Shown here: one piece after another, positions 40,936-47,410 of the stretch
Layout: every line of letters starts with the position of its first letter
How positions within the stretch are numbered: the first letter of the stretch is position 1
NCBI GenBank assembly: GCA_004551945.1
Contig: SFPN01000015.1
Location: forward strand, 1-50,141
Reading direction: 5' to 3'
Length of the DNA: 50,141 nucleotides
Origin: Clostridiales bacterium
GTDB taxonomy: Bacteria > Bacillota > Clostridia > Oscillospirales > Oscillospiraceae
The notes under the pieces: model-generated
Database searches by the model: none
What the model saw: only the letters and a program-made list of their open reading frames with translations
Told to the model about the DNA's origin: nothing
Program-made: the position numbers and the translations under genes

Positions 40936-41089
40936 CAATGCGTATTTCCACTGGAGCGCCGCGGCTCTCCAGTGGAAGGTGCAAGATTTTTGGACAATTT
41001 AGTCCAAAAACCTTGCACTCGAACAAAGCCAATGAGCCTTGAAAGCCTTGGCTTTCAAGGCTTGCGGCTTTGTTCAGTACGCATTATAA
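40933..41089 (+). repeat. Three-hairpin repeat unit B
   Basis: The closing stem is TTACAATGCGTA (40933-40944) with TACGCATTATAA (41078-41089), 11 of 12 paired. Inside are an 11-bp hairpin (40946-40977), a 7+9-bp stem with one mismatch (40979-41018), and a two-part stem of 10 bp plus 12 bp (41021-41075). It shares its left boundary with the right arm of unit A. Confidence 0.75.
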
Positions 41090-41090
41090 T
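41062..41090 (+). promoter_or_regulatory. Possible promoter of the nucleotidyltransferase gene
   Basis: TTGCGG, a 17-bp spacer and TATAAT at the right edge of repeat unit B. The repeat end itself supplies the -10. Confidence 0.5.
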
Positions 41091-41145
41091 AAATCCGCGA
41101 CGAAAACAGCCGCGTTTCGCGGCGAGCAACAGAGAGGTTACAACG

Positions 41146-42075
41146 ATGAAAGCAACTTTGGTGATCATGGCCGCGGGCATGGGCTCCCGCTACGGCGGCG
41201 AGAAGCAGACCGACGGCATCGGACCCAACGGCGAGGCCATCATGGAGTATTCCGTCTATGACGCGGTCCAGGCCGGGTTCCATAAGATCGTGTTCATTAT
41301 CAAGCCCGGCATGGAGGCTACCCTCCGTGCCCTGTGCGGCGACCGGGTCCAGACCATGAAGACCCCCCAGGGGGAGCCGGTGGAGGTGGCCTACGCTGTC
41401 CAGGACTTTACCAGCGTGCCGGATTTTTACGCCATTCCCCCGGAGCGGACCAAGCCCTTCGGCACCGTCCACGCCGCCTTGTGCGCCCGGGACCATGTGG
41501 ACGAGCCCTTCGCCATCATCAACGCCGATGACTACTACGGGGCCTCCGCCTTCTCCACCATCCTGGAGAAGCTCCTGACCCTGGCGGAGAGCGGCCAGGC
41601 CGCCATGGTGGGCTACCGGCTGAAGAACACCGTCAGCGACAACGGGACAGTCTCCCGCGGGGTCTGCCAGACGGAGAAGGGCAGCCTGCGGAAGGTGAAG
41701 GAGACCCTGAAGATCAAAAAGTACCCCGATGGCCGCATTGCCGATACCGCCGACCCGGAGCAGGAGGTTCCCCTGGACCCGGAGAGCGTGGTCTCCATGA
41801 ACTTCTGGGGCTTCACCCCCTGGATCTTCCAGGAGCTGGACCAGTACTTCCGGGACTTTTTGAAAGACCTGGCCCCCGGGGAGCGGAAGGCCGAGTGCCT
41901 GCTGCCGGTGCTGGTGGACCGGCTCATCGGGGCGGGGAAGCTGGACGTGGCCGTGCTTCACACCGACGCGGTGTGGTTCGGCGTGACCTACCAGGAGGAC
42001 CGGCCTGTGGTGGAGCAGGCCCTGCGGCAGCTGCACGACAGCGGCGCGTACCCCAAATCCTTGAAGAGCGAATGA
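41146..42075 (+). CDS. Sugar-phosphate nucleotidyltransferase family protein
   Basis: This 309-residue GT-A-fold enzyme has VIMAAGMGSRYGGEKQTDGIGPNGEAIMEYSVYDA at the N-terminus, where the usual GxGTRxxPxTxxxPK loop is changed to GMGSRYGGEKQ. INADDYYG holds the metal-binding Asp, and SMNFWGFTPWIF lies further on. It should activate a sugar phosphate with an NTP, but the altered loop sets it apart from GalU and GlmU. AGAGAGG precedes the ATG. The long hairpin array lies in its presumed leader. Confidence 0.83.
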   Translation: MKATLVIMAAGMGSRYGGEKQTDGIGPNGEAIMEYSVYDAVQAGFHKIVFIIKPGMEATLRALCGDRVQTMKTPQGEPVEVAYAVQDFTSVPDFYAIPPERTKPFGTVHAALCARDHVDEPFAIINADDYYGASAFSTILEKLLTLAESGQAAMVGYRLKNTVSDNGTVSRGVCQTEKGSLRKVKETLKIKKYPDGRIADTADPEQEVPLDPESVVSMNFWGFTPWIFQELDQYFRDFLKDLAPGERKAECLLPVLVDRLIGAGKLDVAVLHTDAVWFGVTYQEDRPVVEQALRQLHDSGAYPKSLKSE

Positions 42076-42079
42076 GAAT

Positions 42080-42122
42080 TTTTTTCGGCCCGGCGGCTTT
42101 TTTTGCCGCCGGGCCGAAAAAA
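42080..42122 (+). terminator. Strong hairpin after the nucleotidyltransferase gene
   Basis: CGGCCCGGCGGC and GCCGCCGGGCCG form a perfect 12-bp GC stem, extended by T-run/A-run pairing. The T tracts lie 5' of the stem and in the loop, and A's follow the stem, so the classical 3' T-run is missing on both strands. Confidence 0.6.
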
Positions 42123-42126
42123 GGGA

Positions 42127-42155
42127 TTGACAAATAGGAACAGGCTGAGTATAAT
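42127..42155 (+). promoter_or_regulatory. Promoter of tRNA-Leu
   Basis: A perfect TTGACA, 17-bp spacer and TATAAT, 20 bp before the tRNA. Confidence 0.95.
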
Positions 42156-42174
42156 ATCCTAGTAACTGAAATCT

Positions 42175-42258
42175 GCGGATGTGCTGGAACTGGTAGACAG
42201 GCACGTTTGAGGGGCGTGTGTCCATGACGTACGGGTTCAAGTCCCGTCATCCGCACCA
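42175..42258 (+). tRNA. tRNA-Leu (anticodon GAG)
   Basis: This 84-nt gene has acceptor stem GCGGATG/CATCCGC, anticodon loop TTGAGGG (GAG), a long variable arm, T-loop GGGTTCAAGTCCC and encoded CCA. Its 3' 23 bases form the left attachment site of an integrative element, which restores the tRNA end. Confidence 0.97.
42236..42258 (+). repeat. attL core of the integrative element
   Basis: The 23-bp tRNA 3' end, starting TTCAAGTCCCG and ending CCGCACCA, recurs exactly at 48480-48502 in the same orientation. Confidence 0.95.
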
Positions 42259-42267
42259 GTTCAAAAG

Positions 42268-42306
42268 AGCCGGGAACCTTTGAAAATCAAGGGTTCCCGG
42301 CTTTTT
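42268..42306 (+). terminator. Terminator of tRNA-Leu supplied by the element
   Basis: AGCCGGGAACC (42268-42278) pairs with GGTTCCCGGCT (42292-42302), extended by TTG/CAA, and is followed by TTTTG. It lies inside attL's element side; the original tRNA terminator seems to be at 48508-48555. Confidence 0.88.
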
Positions 42307-42326
42307 GTTTTTGCGGCGTTGTGCGA

Positions 42327-42348
42327 TTTGGTCTTTATTTGGTCTTTA
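42327..42348 (+). repeat. Possible integrase arm-type sites, left end
   Basis: Two tandem copies of TTTGGTCTTTA; the integrase stop codon lies inside them. The same doublet with one change (TTTAGTCTTTA) is present at the right end, 48345-48366. Confidence 0.55.
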
Positions 42349-43744
42349 CGCCGCCGATTTTGGTGTTTTGGAGGGGCAGGGCGTTTGCCACGGCCTGACT
42401 GGCCCGGGCCTGGGCGGCGGAAAAAGTATGCGCATAAATGTTGAGTGTGGTGCTGGCCTGACTGTGGCCCAGGGAGGAGGAGATCGTCTTTAGGTCTACG
42501 CCGCCCTGAATCAGCAGGGAGGCGTTCAGGTGGCGGAAGGTATGGACACCAAGGAACCGCTGCCCGGTTTCCTCACAGAACCGGCGGAGCCAATGATAGG
42601 GCGTGTTGGGGTGCAGGGGTGCGCCGTTCCAGCCCACAAAGAGCCGGTTACTGTCCTGCCACTGGTCGCCCAGCCTGAGCCGCTCGGCGGCCTGGGCCGC
42701 TTTGTGGTGGCGCAGGATGGGAAAGACCTCGGCGGGGAGTTTCAAGTCCCGCTCGCTGCTTTTGGTTTTCGGGGTATCGGTGTAGACACCCAGGTTTTTA
42801 GAATACTGGGAAGTTCTGCGGATGGAAACAACCTCATGTTCAAAGTCAATGTCGTCCCATTCCAGCCCCAGCAGCTCCCCACGCCGGAAGCCGCCATAGA
42901 TTGCCAGGACAAAGAAGGATTGATACATGGGCGGGGCCTCTGAGAGGCTGTCAAGGAAACGCTGGGTTTCCTCCAGGGTGTACACGTCCTTTTCCTCCCT
43001 GGTGATGCTGGGGACGGTGACACGGCTGCACGGGTTGGAGGGAATCATATCAAACTTCATGGCGTAGTCCATGACCCCTGACACGAAGGAGAGATAGTGC
43101 TTGATGGTCTTTGGGGACAGGGTACTCTTCCCCTTTGTCACGGTGAACAGGGCCGCCACGGGCTTCCCAAGGGCTTGTGAGACCTTCTCGGCGGAGGCAT
43201 AGGAGGTGCTTTCTCCCCGGCAGATGGAGGACAGCACCGAGCGGGAGACGCCGGTTTTCTCCGACAGGGCCTTTTGCGTCAGGCCCAGGCCGCCCAGGAG
43301 ATCGGTAAGTTCAGGCTTTGCCGCTGCGGTGTCCCGGGCGGAGGAAATGCCCTCTTCCCCAAGGTTATCAATGAACTGCTGGATTTGCCGGGCGGTCAGC
43401 TTGTCAAGGCGGATATGCCCAATGGCTGCATAGGTCCGGGCTTCCAACTGGTGGAGCCGCTCCACCGAGCGGGTTTTCAGCTTCTTTTGGGCGTATTCCT
43501 TGAACCATTGTTCGGCGAAAAGCTGGAATTTGATGTTTCCCCCGTCCCCACCGGCGGCGCAGGACTCCTCAAACCGGACAGCCTGCCGCTGCAATTCCTT
43601 TTCAAGCTGCTTCTGGGACATTCCGGCAGGGGGCGTCCAGGTCATGGAGCGGACCTTTTGTTTTCCCGTCACATCATAGCCGCAGGAGGCCCGGATGCGA
43701 TAGCTTACCCCCTTCTTGCCCTCAATCCTGGTGATGGTTGCCAT
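42335..43744 (-). CDS. Tyrosine integrase with embedded XRE-type DNA-binding domain
   Basis: This 469-residue site-specific recombinase catalyses integration into and excision from the tRNA. The N-terminal arm-binding domain is at about 1-60. A SAM-like core-binding domain (about 72-245) is interrupted by a Cro/C1-type helix-turn-helix (about 144-200; LTDLLGGLGLTQKALSEKTGVSRSVL...SYASAEKVSQALGKPVAAL). The catalytic domain follows. Catalytic residues are all present: R287, K326 or K328, H401, R404, H427 and the nucleophile Y437 in NIYAHTF. Usual integrases of this family are about 380-400 residues, so the extra length is the inserted domain. The start at 43744 has GGAAAGAG upstream. It reads toward attL, as expected. 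Confidence 0.93.
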   Translation of the reverse strand: MATITRIEGKKGVSYRIRASCGYDVTGKQKVRSMTWTPPAGMSQKQLEKELQRQAVRFEESCAAGGDGGNIKFQLFAEQWFKEYAQKKLKTRSVERLHQLEARTYAAIGHIRLDKLTARQIQQFIDNLGEEGISSARDTAAAKPELTDLLGGLGLTQKALSEKTGVSRSVLSSICRGESTSYASAEKVSQALGKPVAALFTVTKGKSTLSPKTIKHYLSFVSGVMDYAMKFDMIPSNPCSRVTVPSITREEKDVYTLEETQRFLDSLSEAPPMYQSFFVLAIYGGFRRGELLGLEWDDIDFEHEVVSIRRTSQYSKNLGVYTDTPKTKSSERDLKLPAEVFPILRHHKAAQAAERLRLGDQWQDSNRLFVGWNGAPLHPNTPYHWLRRFCEETGQRFLGVHTFRHLNASLLIQGGVDLKTISSSLGHSQASTTLNIYAHTFSAAQARASQAVANALPLQNTKIGGVKTK

Positions 43745-43824
43745 AAGCGTTCTCTTTCCTTCCTGTCATGCCGTGGTATTATGGCATGGCTGCATAGAAT
43801 GTCGTGCTATCTGTGTATGCGTTG

Positions 43825-43860
43825 CCCGCTCGGAGTCCGCCGCTCCGAGCGGGTGTTTTT
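43825..43860 (+). terminator. Plus-strand terminator between int and repressor
   Basis: CCCGCTCGGAG (43825-43835) pairs with CTCCGAGCGGG (43843-43853), followed by TGTTTTT on the plus strand. Both flanking genes are on the minus strand. A CATGCC/GGCATG inverted repeat lies upstream (43767-43788). Confidence 0.65.
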
Positions 43861-43864
43861 GATG

Positions 43865-44404
43865 TCAAGCGTCAGGATCACCACGCTGCGCGGCAGTTCG
43901 GATATCATTTGCAATTTCCTTTGAACATATTGATACAAGCTGGTCGATATAGACTTTACCAATATCAGGCTCGAAGATATCATTCTTTACAAAGTCGATT
44001 ATTTGACGGGCATTAAAAACAAATCTGCGAAACCCATCGCTTTCGAGTGTGATGACACAAGGGGAATCTGGATCGTTGTCATCTTCCTCTAAAAAATCAA
44101 TGATGGCCCTGTGCCTAATCAGGTCCAGGAAGGAATATAAAGCACTTGGAACATCAAAATCGCAATATTCATCCTGAACGAAAGAGGAGTATGGTTCTAT
44201 TGTTCTTCCAAGTAGCCAGTCAGTTTTTACATTGAACAAATCTGCTATAGACGCAATAACAGTAGCAGAAGGATTCTGAGTACCATTTTCATAGGCAGAC
44301 ATTGACGCAGCGGTGATGCCGATTTTGACAGCTGCTTCCCGCTGAGTAAGTCCGTGCTGCAATCGAAGGGTCTTAATTTTTTCTCCCAAATTTTTTAAAT
44401 CCAA
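43865..44404 (-). CDS. XRE-family repressor of the element
   Basis: This 179-residue protein has an N-terminal helix-turn-helix (about 8-65; LRLQHGLTQREAAVKIGITAASMSAYENGTQNP) and a C-terminal helical domain rich in Asp, Glu and Ile without a recognisable LexA-type peptidase. TTG is the start, with GGAGGTGATTC at 7 nt. It is divergent from the gene at 44541 and has a promoter at 44428-44456. The arrangement is that of a CI/Cro-like lysogeny switch. The C-terminal domain may sense an inducer protein rather than undergo RecA-driven cleavage (inference). Confidence 0.87.
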   Translation of the reverse strand: MDLKNLGEKIKTLRLQHGLTQREAAVKIGITAASMSAYENGTQNPSATVIASIADLFNVKTDWLLGRTIEPYSSFVQDEYCDFDVPSALYSFLDLIRHRAIIDFLEEDDNDPDSPCVITLESDGFRRFVFNARQIIDFVKNDIFEPDIGKVYIDQLVSICSKEIANDIRTAAQRGDPDA

Positions 44405-44427
44405 AGAATCACCTCCATTGTTTGTTT

Positions 44428-44456
44428 ATCATACCATGCAAAAATAATCAAAGCAA
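44428..44456 (-). promoter_or_regulatory. Promoter of the repressor gene
   Basis: TTGCTT, a 17-bp spacer and TATGAT on the minus strand, about 25 nt before the TTG start. Confidence 0.7.
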
Positions 44457-44491
44457 TACAAAAATAGAATAAATGATTTTGTTAGGAATAC

Positions 44492-44520
44492 TTGACAAAA
44501 TATTTTATACTTGGTATTAT
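44492..44520 (+). promoter_or_regulatory. Early promoter of the element
   Basis: A perfect TTGACA, 17-bp spacer and TATTAT driving the plus-strand genes from 44541 on. It is divergent from the repressor promoter. Confidence 0.85.
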
Positions 44521-44540
44521 GTGGCTGTGGAGGTGATACG

Positions 44541-44789
44541 ATGGCATTAGTTGCTGAAACGAAGCGCGGTTGTCGGTCCATTACTGAGGAACGAATTAGG
44601 CGCGGGAAGAGCATGCGGGAACTGTCTAAAGCATCGGGGCTGAGTACAGCGGCCATATCAAACATTGAGCGTGGGAAAGGCCCCATTCGCCCGTTGAGTG
44701 CGCAAAAAATTTGCAACGGCCTGGGCGTGGAGTTCGATTCTCTGTTTGAATTGGTGGACTCCGAGCATTCGCCCAAAGATGAGGGATAA
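44541..44789 (+). CDS. Small XRE-family DNA-binding protein (Cro-like)
   Basis: This 82-residue protein is almost entirely a helix-turn-helix domain (SITEERIRRGKSMRELSKASGLSTAAISNIERG). The ATG at 44541 follows GGAGGTGATACG. It is the first gene of the plus-strand operon, opposite the repressor, which suggests a Cro- or activator-like switch partner. It could instead be a second repressor; sequence alone cannot decide. Confidence 0.82.
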   Translation: MALVAETKRGCRSITEERIRRGKSMRELSKASGLSTAAISNIERGKGPIRPLSAQKICNGLGVEFDSLFELVDSEHSPKDEG

Positions 44790-44821
44790 TTCGAACGGAC
44801 AGTGAGAAAGAGGTAGAAAAA

Positions 44822-45019
44822 ATGAAAGATTTATGTGAAATGAGCTTTGGAGAGATTCAGCAGGAATTAGTATGCACGTTAGACAAGCTGAGTTTTACTC
44901 ACATGAGAATGTTGCTCTGCATGGCAAGGACACTTGATGAGATTGAAGAGGAGCATAGACATGAGATGTATGCGAAAAGGGGGATTGTTGATGAGCCTAC
45001 CGCGAATGAGAACAGCTGA
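44822..45019 (+). CDS. Small helical protein of unknown function
   Basis: This 65-residue acidic helical protein (MSFGEIQQELVCTLDKLSFTHMRMLLCMARTLDEIEEEH) lies in the early operon. AGAAAGAGG is upstream. Its 3' end overlaps the next gene by 29 bases. Homologues would be expected only in similar elements. No function is assigned. Confidence 0.6.
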   Translation: MKDLCEMSFGEIQQELVCTLDKLSFTHMRMLLCMARTLDEIEEEHRHEMYAKRGIVDEPTANENS

Positions 45020-45233
45020 GGGCGTGCTCAAGGAACTTCGGGCCGCTGACCCTGATACTGCCGTGAGCCTCCATTTCATTCGGGGAATTATCGCCGCCGA
45101 GCGGATTCCAGTAGTATCATCGGGCCGCAGGAAGTTTGTGGATTTTGATAAGTTCCTTGACTTCTTGGCCAGCGGGGAGGCAACTTCCCAGGAGCCGCCC
45201 AAGGCGGGAGTTATCCGGCGTGTCCAGGGATGA
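44991..45233 (+). CDS. Excisionase-like DNA-binding protein
   Basis: This 80-residue protein has a compact winged-helix pattern: RTAEGVLKELRAADPDTAVSLHFIRGIIAAERIPVVSSGRRKFVDFDKFLDFLASG. The placement of IRGIIAAERIPVVSSGRRKFV resembles MerR/Xis-type helix-turn-helix with a wing, as in excisionase and AlpA-like proteins. The ATG at 44991 has AAAGGGGG upstream. Its position after the switch gene fits an excisionase or directionality factor. The role is inferred. Confidence 0.65.
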   Translation: MSLPRMRTAEGVLKELRAADPDTAVSLHFIRGIIAAERIPVVSSGRRKFVDFDKFLDFLASGEATSQEPPKAGVIRRVQG

Positions 45234-45296
45234 CCGGCCACGTTCCAGGTGTCCAAGTTGGGCACAGTATGCAGGAGGTGAGCTGCTGCGGATTAC

Positions 45297-45485
45297 ATTC
45301 TGACCGTTAGGCTGAGAAGCCCAAGGGATGACCTGTTGGCCGTGAAGGAAGCCCTGGCCTACGATCTGGAAAAATACGGTGATGTTGTTTTCGTCAACGT
45401 GGAAACCGTGACAGAGAGCCGTAAGGGGCGGAAAACACAGAACCAAAAGGCCCCAGAGTGGGCGCAGATGGCATTTAAGGTTTAG
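45297..45485 (+). CDS. Small protein without a standard start codon
   Basis: The frame reads ...DYILTVRLRSPRDDLLAVKEALAYDLEKYGDVVFVNVETVTES...MAFKV-stop and has the smooth pattern of a real gene of about 62 residues. AGGAGG (45273-45278) lies upstream, but the in-frame codons after it are GCT GCT GCG GAT TAC ATT CTG, with no ATG, GTG or TTG until codons well inside the conserved part. ATT (45297) or CTG (45300) could serve, or the start codon has been lost. Genes on both sides are on the same strand. Confidence 0.4.
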   Translation: MLTVRLRSPRDDLLAVKEALAYDLEKYGDVVFVNVETVTESRKGRKTQNQKAPEWAQMAFKV

Positions 45486-45498
45486 GGGTAGGTACACA

Positions 45499-45753
45499 TT
45501 GGTTTGTGAGATTTTGAAAGGGCACAGGGCAGAGAATGGGCTATCCGTGGAAGAACTTGCTTCTAAGCTGGGGATTCCGGTGGAGACAGTCATGGAATAT
45601 GAGCGGGTAGAAACGGACCAGGAAGCGCACTATCTGTTTTTCCCGTGGTCAGATGCCATGAAAATTCGGGAACTGACCGGCTGTACTCTGCTTGAACTGC
45701 TTTCTTACCCTGCGCCAGATGTAAGGAAAGGATTGGATGATGGAAAAACGTGA
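45499..45753 (+). CDS. Small helix-turn-helix-like protein
   Basis: This 84-residue protein starts with TTG. ILKGHRAENGLSVEELASKLGIPVETVMEYER looks like a helix-turn-helix of the XRE type, followed by an acidic stretch and FFPWSDAMKIRELTGCTLLELLSY. The ribosome site (GGGGTAGG) is moderate. It overlaps the next gene by 17 bases. It is probably a regulator within the element. Confidence 0.55.
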   Translation: MVCEILKGHRAENGLSVEELASKLGIPVETVMEYERVETDQEAHYLFFPWSDAMKIRELTGCTLLELLSYPAPDVRKGLDDGKT

Positions 45754-45976
45754 ACATAGATTCGTGAGTGAGGAAATGAGACACATTTGCGAGGATTTTT
45801 GTGAACATACTTGCGAAACCTGTGAATTTAACTTCACCCGGGGAGATGGGCCTTTTATTTGTGGAGCCTACTGCCCGGAAAACAGAGGAAAGGAGTGCCC
45901 GCAGTGGGGTATTTCTCGTGAAGAATTTAGCAAAGCCATTGACAAGTTTGAGAGTGAGACAGGGAGAAGTATCTAA
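45737..45976 (+). CDS. Cysteine-rich small protein
   Basis: This 79-residue protein has eight cysteines in the pattern ICEDFCEHTCETCEF...FICGAYCPENRGKECPQW, suggesting a zinc- or metal-binding fold. AAGGAAAGG precedes the start. It overlaps the preceding gene, so it is translationally coupled. The function is unknown. Confidence 0.65.
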   Translation: MMEKREHRFVSEEMRHICEDFCEHTCETCEFNFTRGDGPFICGAYCPENRGKECPQWGISREEFSKAIDKFESETGRSI

Positions 45977-46010
45977 CGAAAGAAAGTCTGAGAAGAGGCC
46001 TGTGCCAACG

Positions 46011-46042
46011 TGCCGGAGCCGGGAGTTATCCTGGCTCCGGCA
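46011..46042 (+). other. Hairpin upstream of the replication gene
   Basis: TGCCGGAGCC (46011-46020) pairs perfectly with GGCTCCGGCA (46033-46042) around a 12-nt loop, followed by only TTT. It could be a weak terminator or a hairpin of a replication origin next to the Rep gene. Confidence 0.5.
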
Positions 46043-46086
46043 TTTCGGCTATTATGGGGCGTGAATTTTATGAAAGGATATAGTCG

Positions 46087-46905
46087 ATGGCGAAACGAAA
46101 GAAAACGATACGGGCCGGTCGCTATGTGCGGGAGGTCCTATACACTGCCCCAGAGCCGAGGGACGGGGAGAGGGCAAGGGCTGAGAAATCCAAAGCCACA
46201 ACGGAGGCCCGGAAGAAGATGAATGATAAGACCGCAAAGGTCCGGCTGGAAATGCTGCTGGCAGCCAACTTCCAGCCCTCAGACCATGTTGTCACGCTTA
46301 CATACCGAAACGAGGACCTGCCAAAGACAAGGAGGGACGCTGCATATCGGGTCAAGAAGTTTCTCAAGGTCATGCGGCAGGTCAGGAAGAAAAACGGACA
46401 GGCTATGCGCTACGTCTACGTCACTGAGAGCAAGCACGGGGAAGGGCGGTTTCACCACCACGTAGTTTTGAACCGGGCCGGAGCGGGTGACTTTGAGGCA
46501 ATCCGTAGCCTGTGGGCCTGGGGGGATGACATAGAGATTCAGCGGTTTGACGCCCGGGAGGTTGACGTCTGGGGGCAGTATCTAACCAAGGAATGCGGAG
46601 ACCGACCGGTAGGTGGGCGCATGTGGGTGGGCAGCCTGAACCTGGAAAAGCCCATTGTAGAGAAAAGCTTTGTCCCAGACAGCGCGGTTCTCACGGCACC
46701 GCCAGACAGCCGGATTCTGGAACGGGAAGAGAAGTCAACAGAGTACGGAAGCTATTCCTATCTGAAATACATCCTACCGCCCGAGAAGCCCAAGCAGCAG
46801 GGAAGGAGACGGGGAACCAGGGAAAACAACACCGAGCGGCAGCCCCGCAATTTAGGCTTGGAGCTATGTATATCTTCTGAGGGAGCGGCAGAGAATGGAA
46901 CGTGA
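46087..46905 (+). CDS. Rolling-circle (HUH) replication initiator protein
   Basis: This 272-residue protein resembles the ORF2/G2P-type replication proteins of small phages and plasmids. Conserved order: VVTLTYRNEDLP (about 68-79), YVYVTESKHGEGRFHHHVVL with the HUH metal motif H123-x-H125, and the nicking tyrosine motif Y165-x-x-K168 in WGQYLTKE. One catalytic tyrosine suggests Rep_1-tyrosine nickase chemistry. GAAAGGATATAGTCG precedes the ATG. The C-terminal third is charged and without recognised domain; no helicase is fused. It should nick at a nearby origin and start rolling-circle replication of the excised circle (inference). Confidence 0.83.
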   Translation: MAKRKKTIRAGRYVREVLYTAPEPRDGERARAEKSKATTEARKKMNDKTAKVRLEMLLAANFQPSDHVVTLTYRNEDLPKTRRDAAYRVKKFLKVMRQVRKKNGQAMRYVYVTESKHGEGRFHHHVVLNRAGAGDFEAIRSLWAWGDDIEIQRFDAREVDVWGQYLTKECGDRPVGGRMWVGSLNLEKPIVEKSFVPDSAVLTAPPDSRILEREEKSTEYGSYSYLKYILPPEKPKQQGRRRGTRENNTERQPRNLGLELCISSEGAAENGT

Positions 46906-47218
46906 TCCTATTGTGTTCCGATAGAAAATAGCGTATGCTCAGAGCAGGAAGCGCACGCAGAAAGTCACGGGAAAACCAGCCGAAAACCGGATGAAAATAA
47001 ACGGCTTTTCTGCCGGGAAGCTACGTCCGCGCGGCCACGCGCGCGCAGAGGCATGCCTACATGCGCACCAGGGCTCACGCAGCCCCGAAGGGGCAGATAC
47101 CCCCGGGTCAAAAAAGTTTCCGCAAGGGGACGCCCAGACCCCGTTGCTCCCTCGTGTGTGAGAGAAATTCCCCAATCAGCGTAACACGGGATACACGCGC
47201 ACGGAGACGATGAAACAA

Positions 47219-47242
47219 AGGCCCACAAAAGGGCCTGTTTTT
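47219..47242 (+). terminator. Terminator downstream of the replication gene
   Basis: AGGCCC pairs with GGGCCT around ACAAAA, followed by GTTTTTG. Confidence 0.6.
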
Positions 47243-47299
47243 GCTGCCCAAAAATAAAGCGACTGCACAAGCAGCCGCTCGAATAGAGAACATTTTGCG

Positions 47300-47321
47300 C
47301 CCAGGCTTCAGCCTGGGTTTT
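47300..47321 (+). terminator. Second terminator in the non-coding region
   Basis: CCCAGGCT pairs with AGCCTGGG with a 2-nt loop, followed by TTTTC. Confidence 0.6.
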
Positions 47322-47373
47322 CTGCTGTCTGGGTGTCCAAGGTGGGCGCGGGGATACTATCAGATTCGGCCAT

Positions 47374-47404
47374 AAAAAGACGCCGGGGAAGCTGCTCCCC
47401 GGCG
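47374..47404 (-). terminator. Terminator of the toxin-antitoxin operon
   Basis: On the minus strand CGCCGGGGA and its complement form a 9-bp stem followed by TCTTTTTATGG, just after the toxin stop codon. Confidence 0.85.
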
Positions 47405-47410
47405 GTCTTG

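Larger units (their letters stand above)
40673..41145. other. Non-coding region with hairpin array upstream of the nucleotidyltransferase gene
   Basis: This 473-bp region has no supported gene. It contains two tandem three-hairpin units (40825-41089), a further GCCGCG-TTT-CGCGGC hairpin (41109-41123), and two TATAAT boxes, at 40823 and 41085, that coincide with the unit boundaries. Confidence 0.75.
46906..47410. other. Non-coding region, candidate origin
   Basis: This 505-bp region has no supported gene and is GC-rich with CGCGCGGCC/GCGCGCG palindromic clusters (about 47028-47050). A tract around 47110-47140 reads TTTCCGCAAGGGGACGCC, recalling oriT or origin regions of Firmicute elements. 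Two hairpins with T-runs lie at 47219-47242 and 47300-47321, and the toxin-antitoxin terminator lies at 47374-47404. Confidence 0.5.

Noticed and set aside
44405..44540. CRISPR-like repeats or other arrays in the switch region
   Set aside because: No regularly spaced repeats are present; the region is explained by two divergent promoters. No CRISPR array was seen anywhere in the window.
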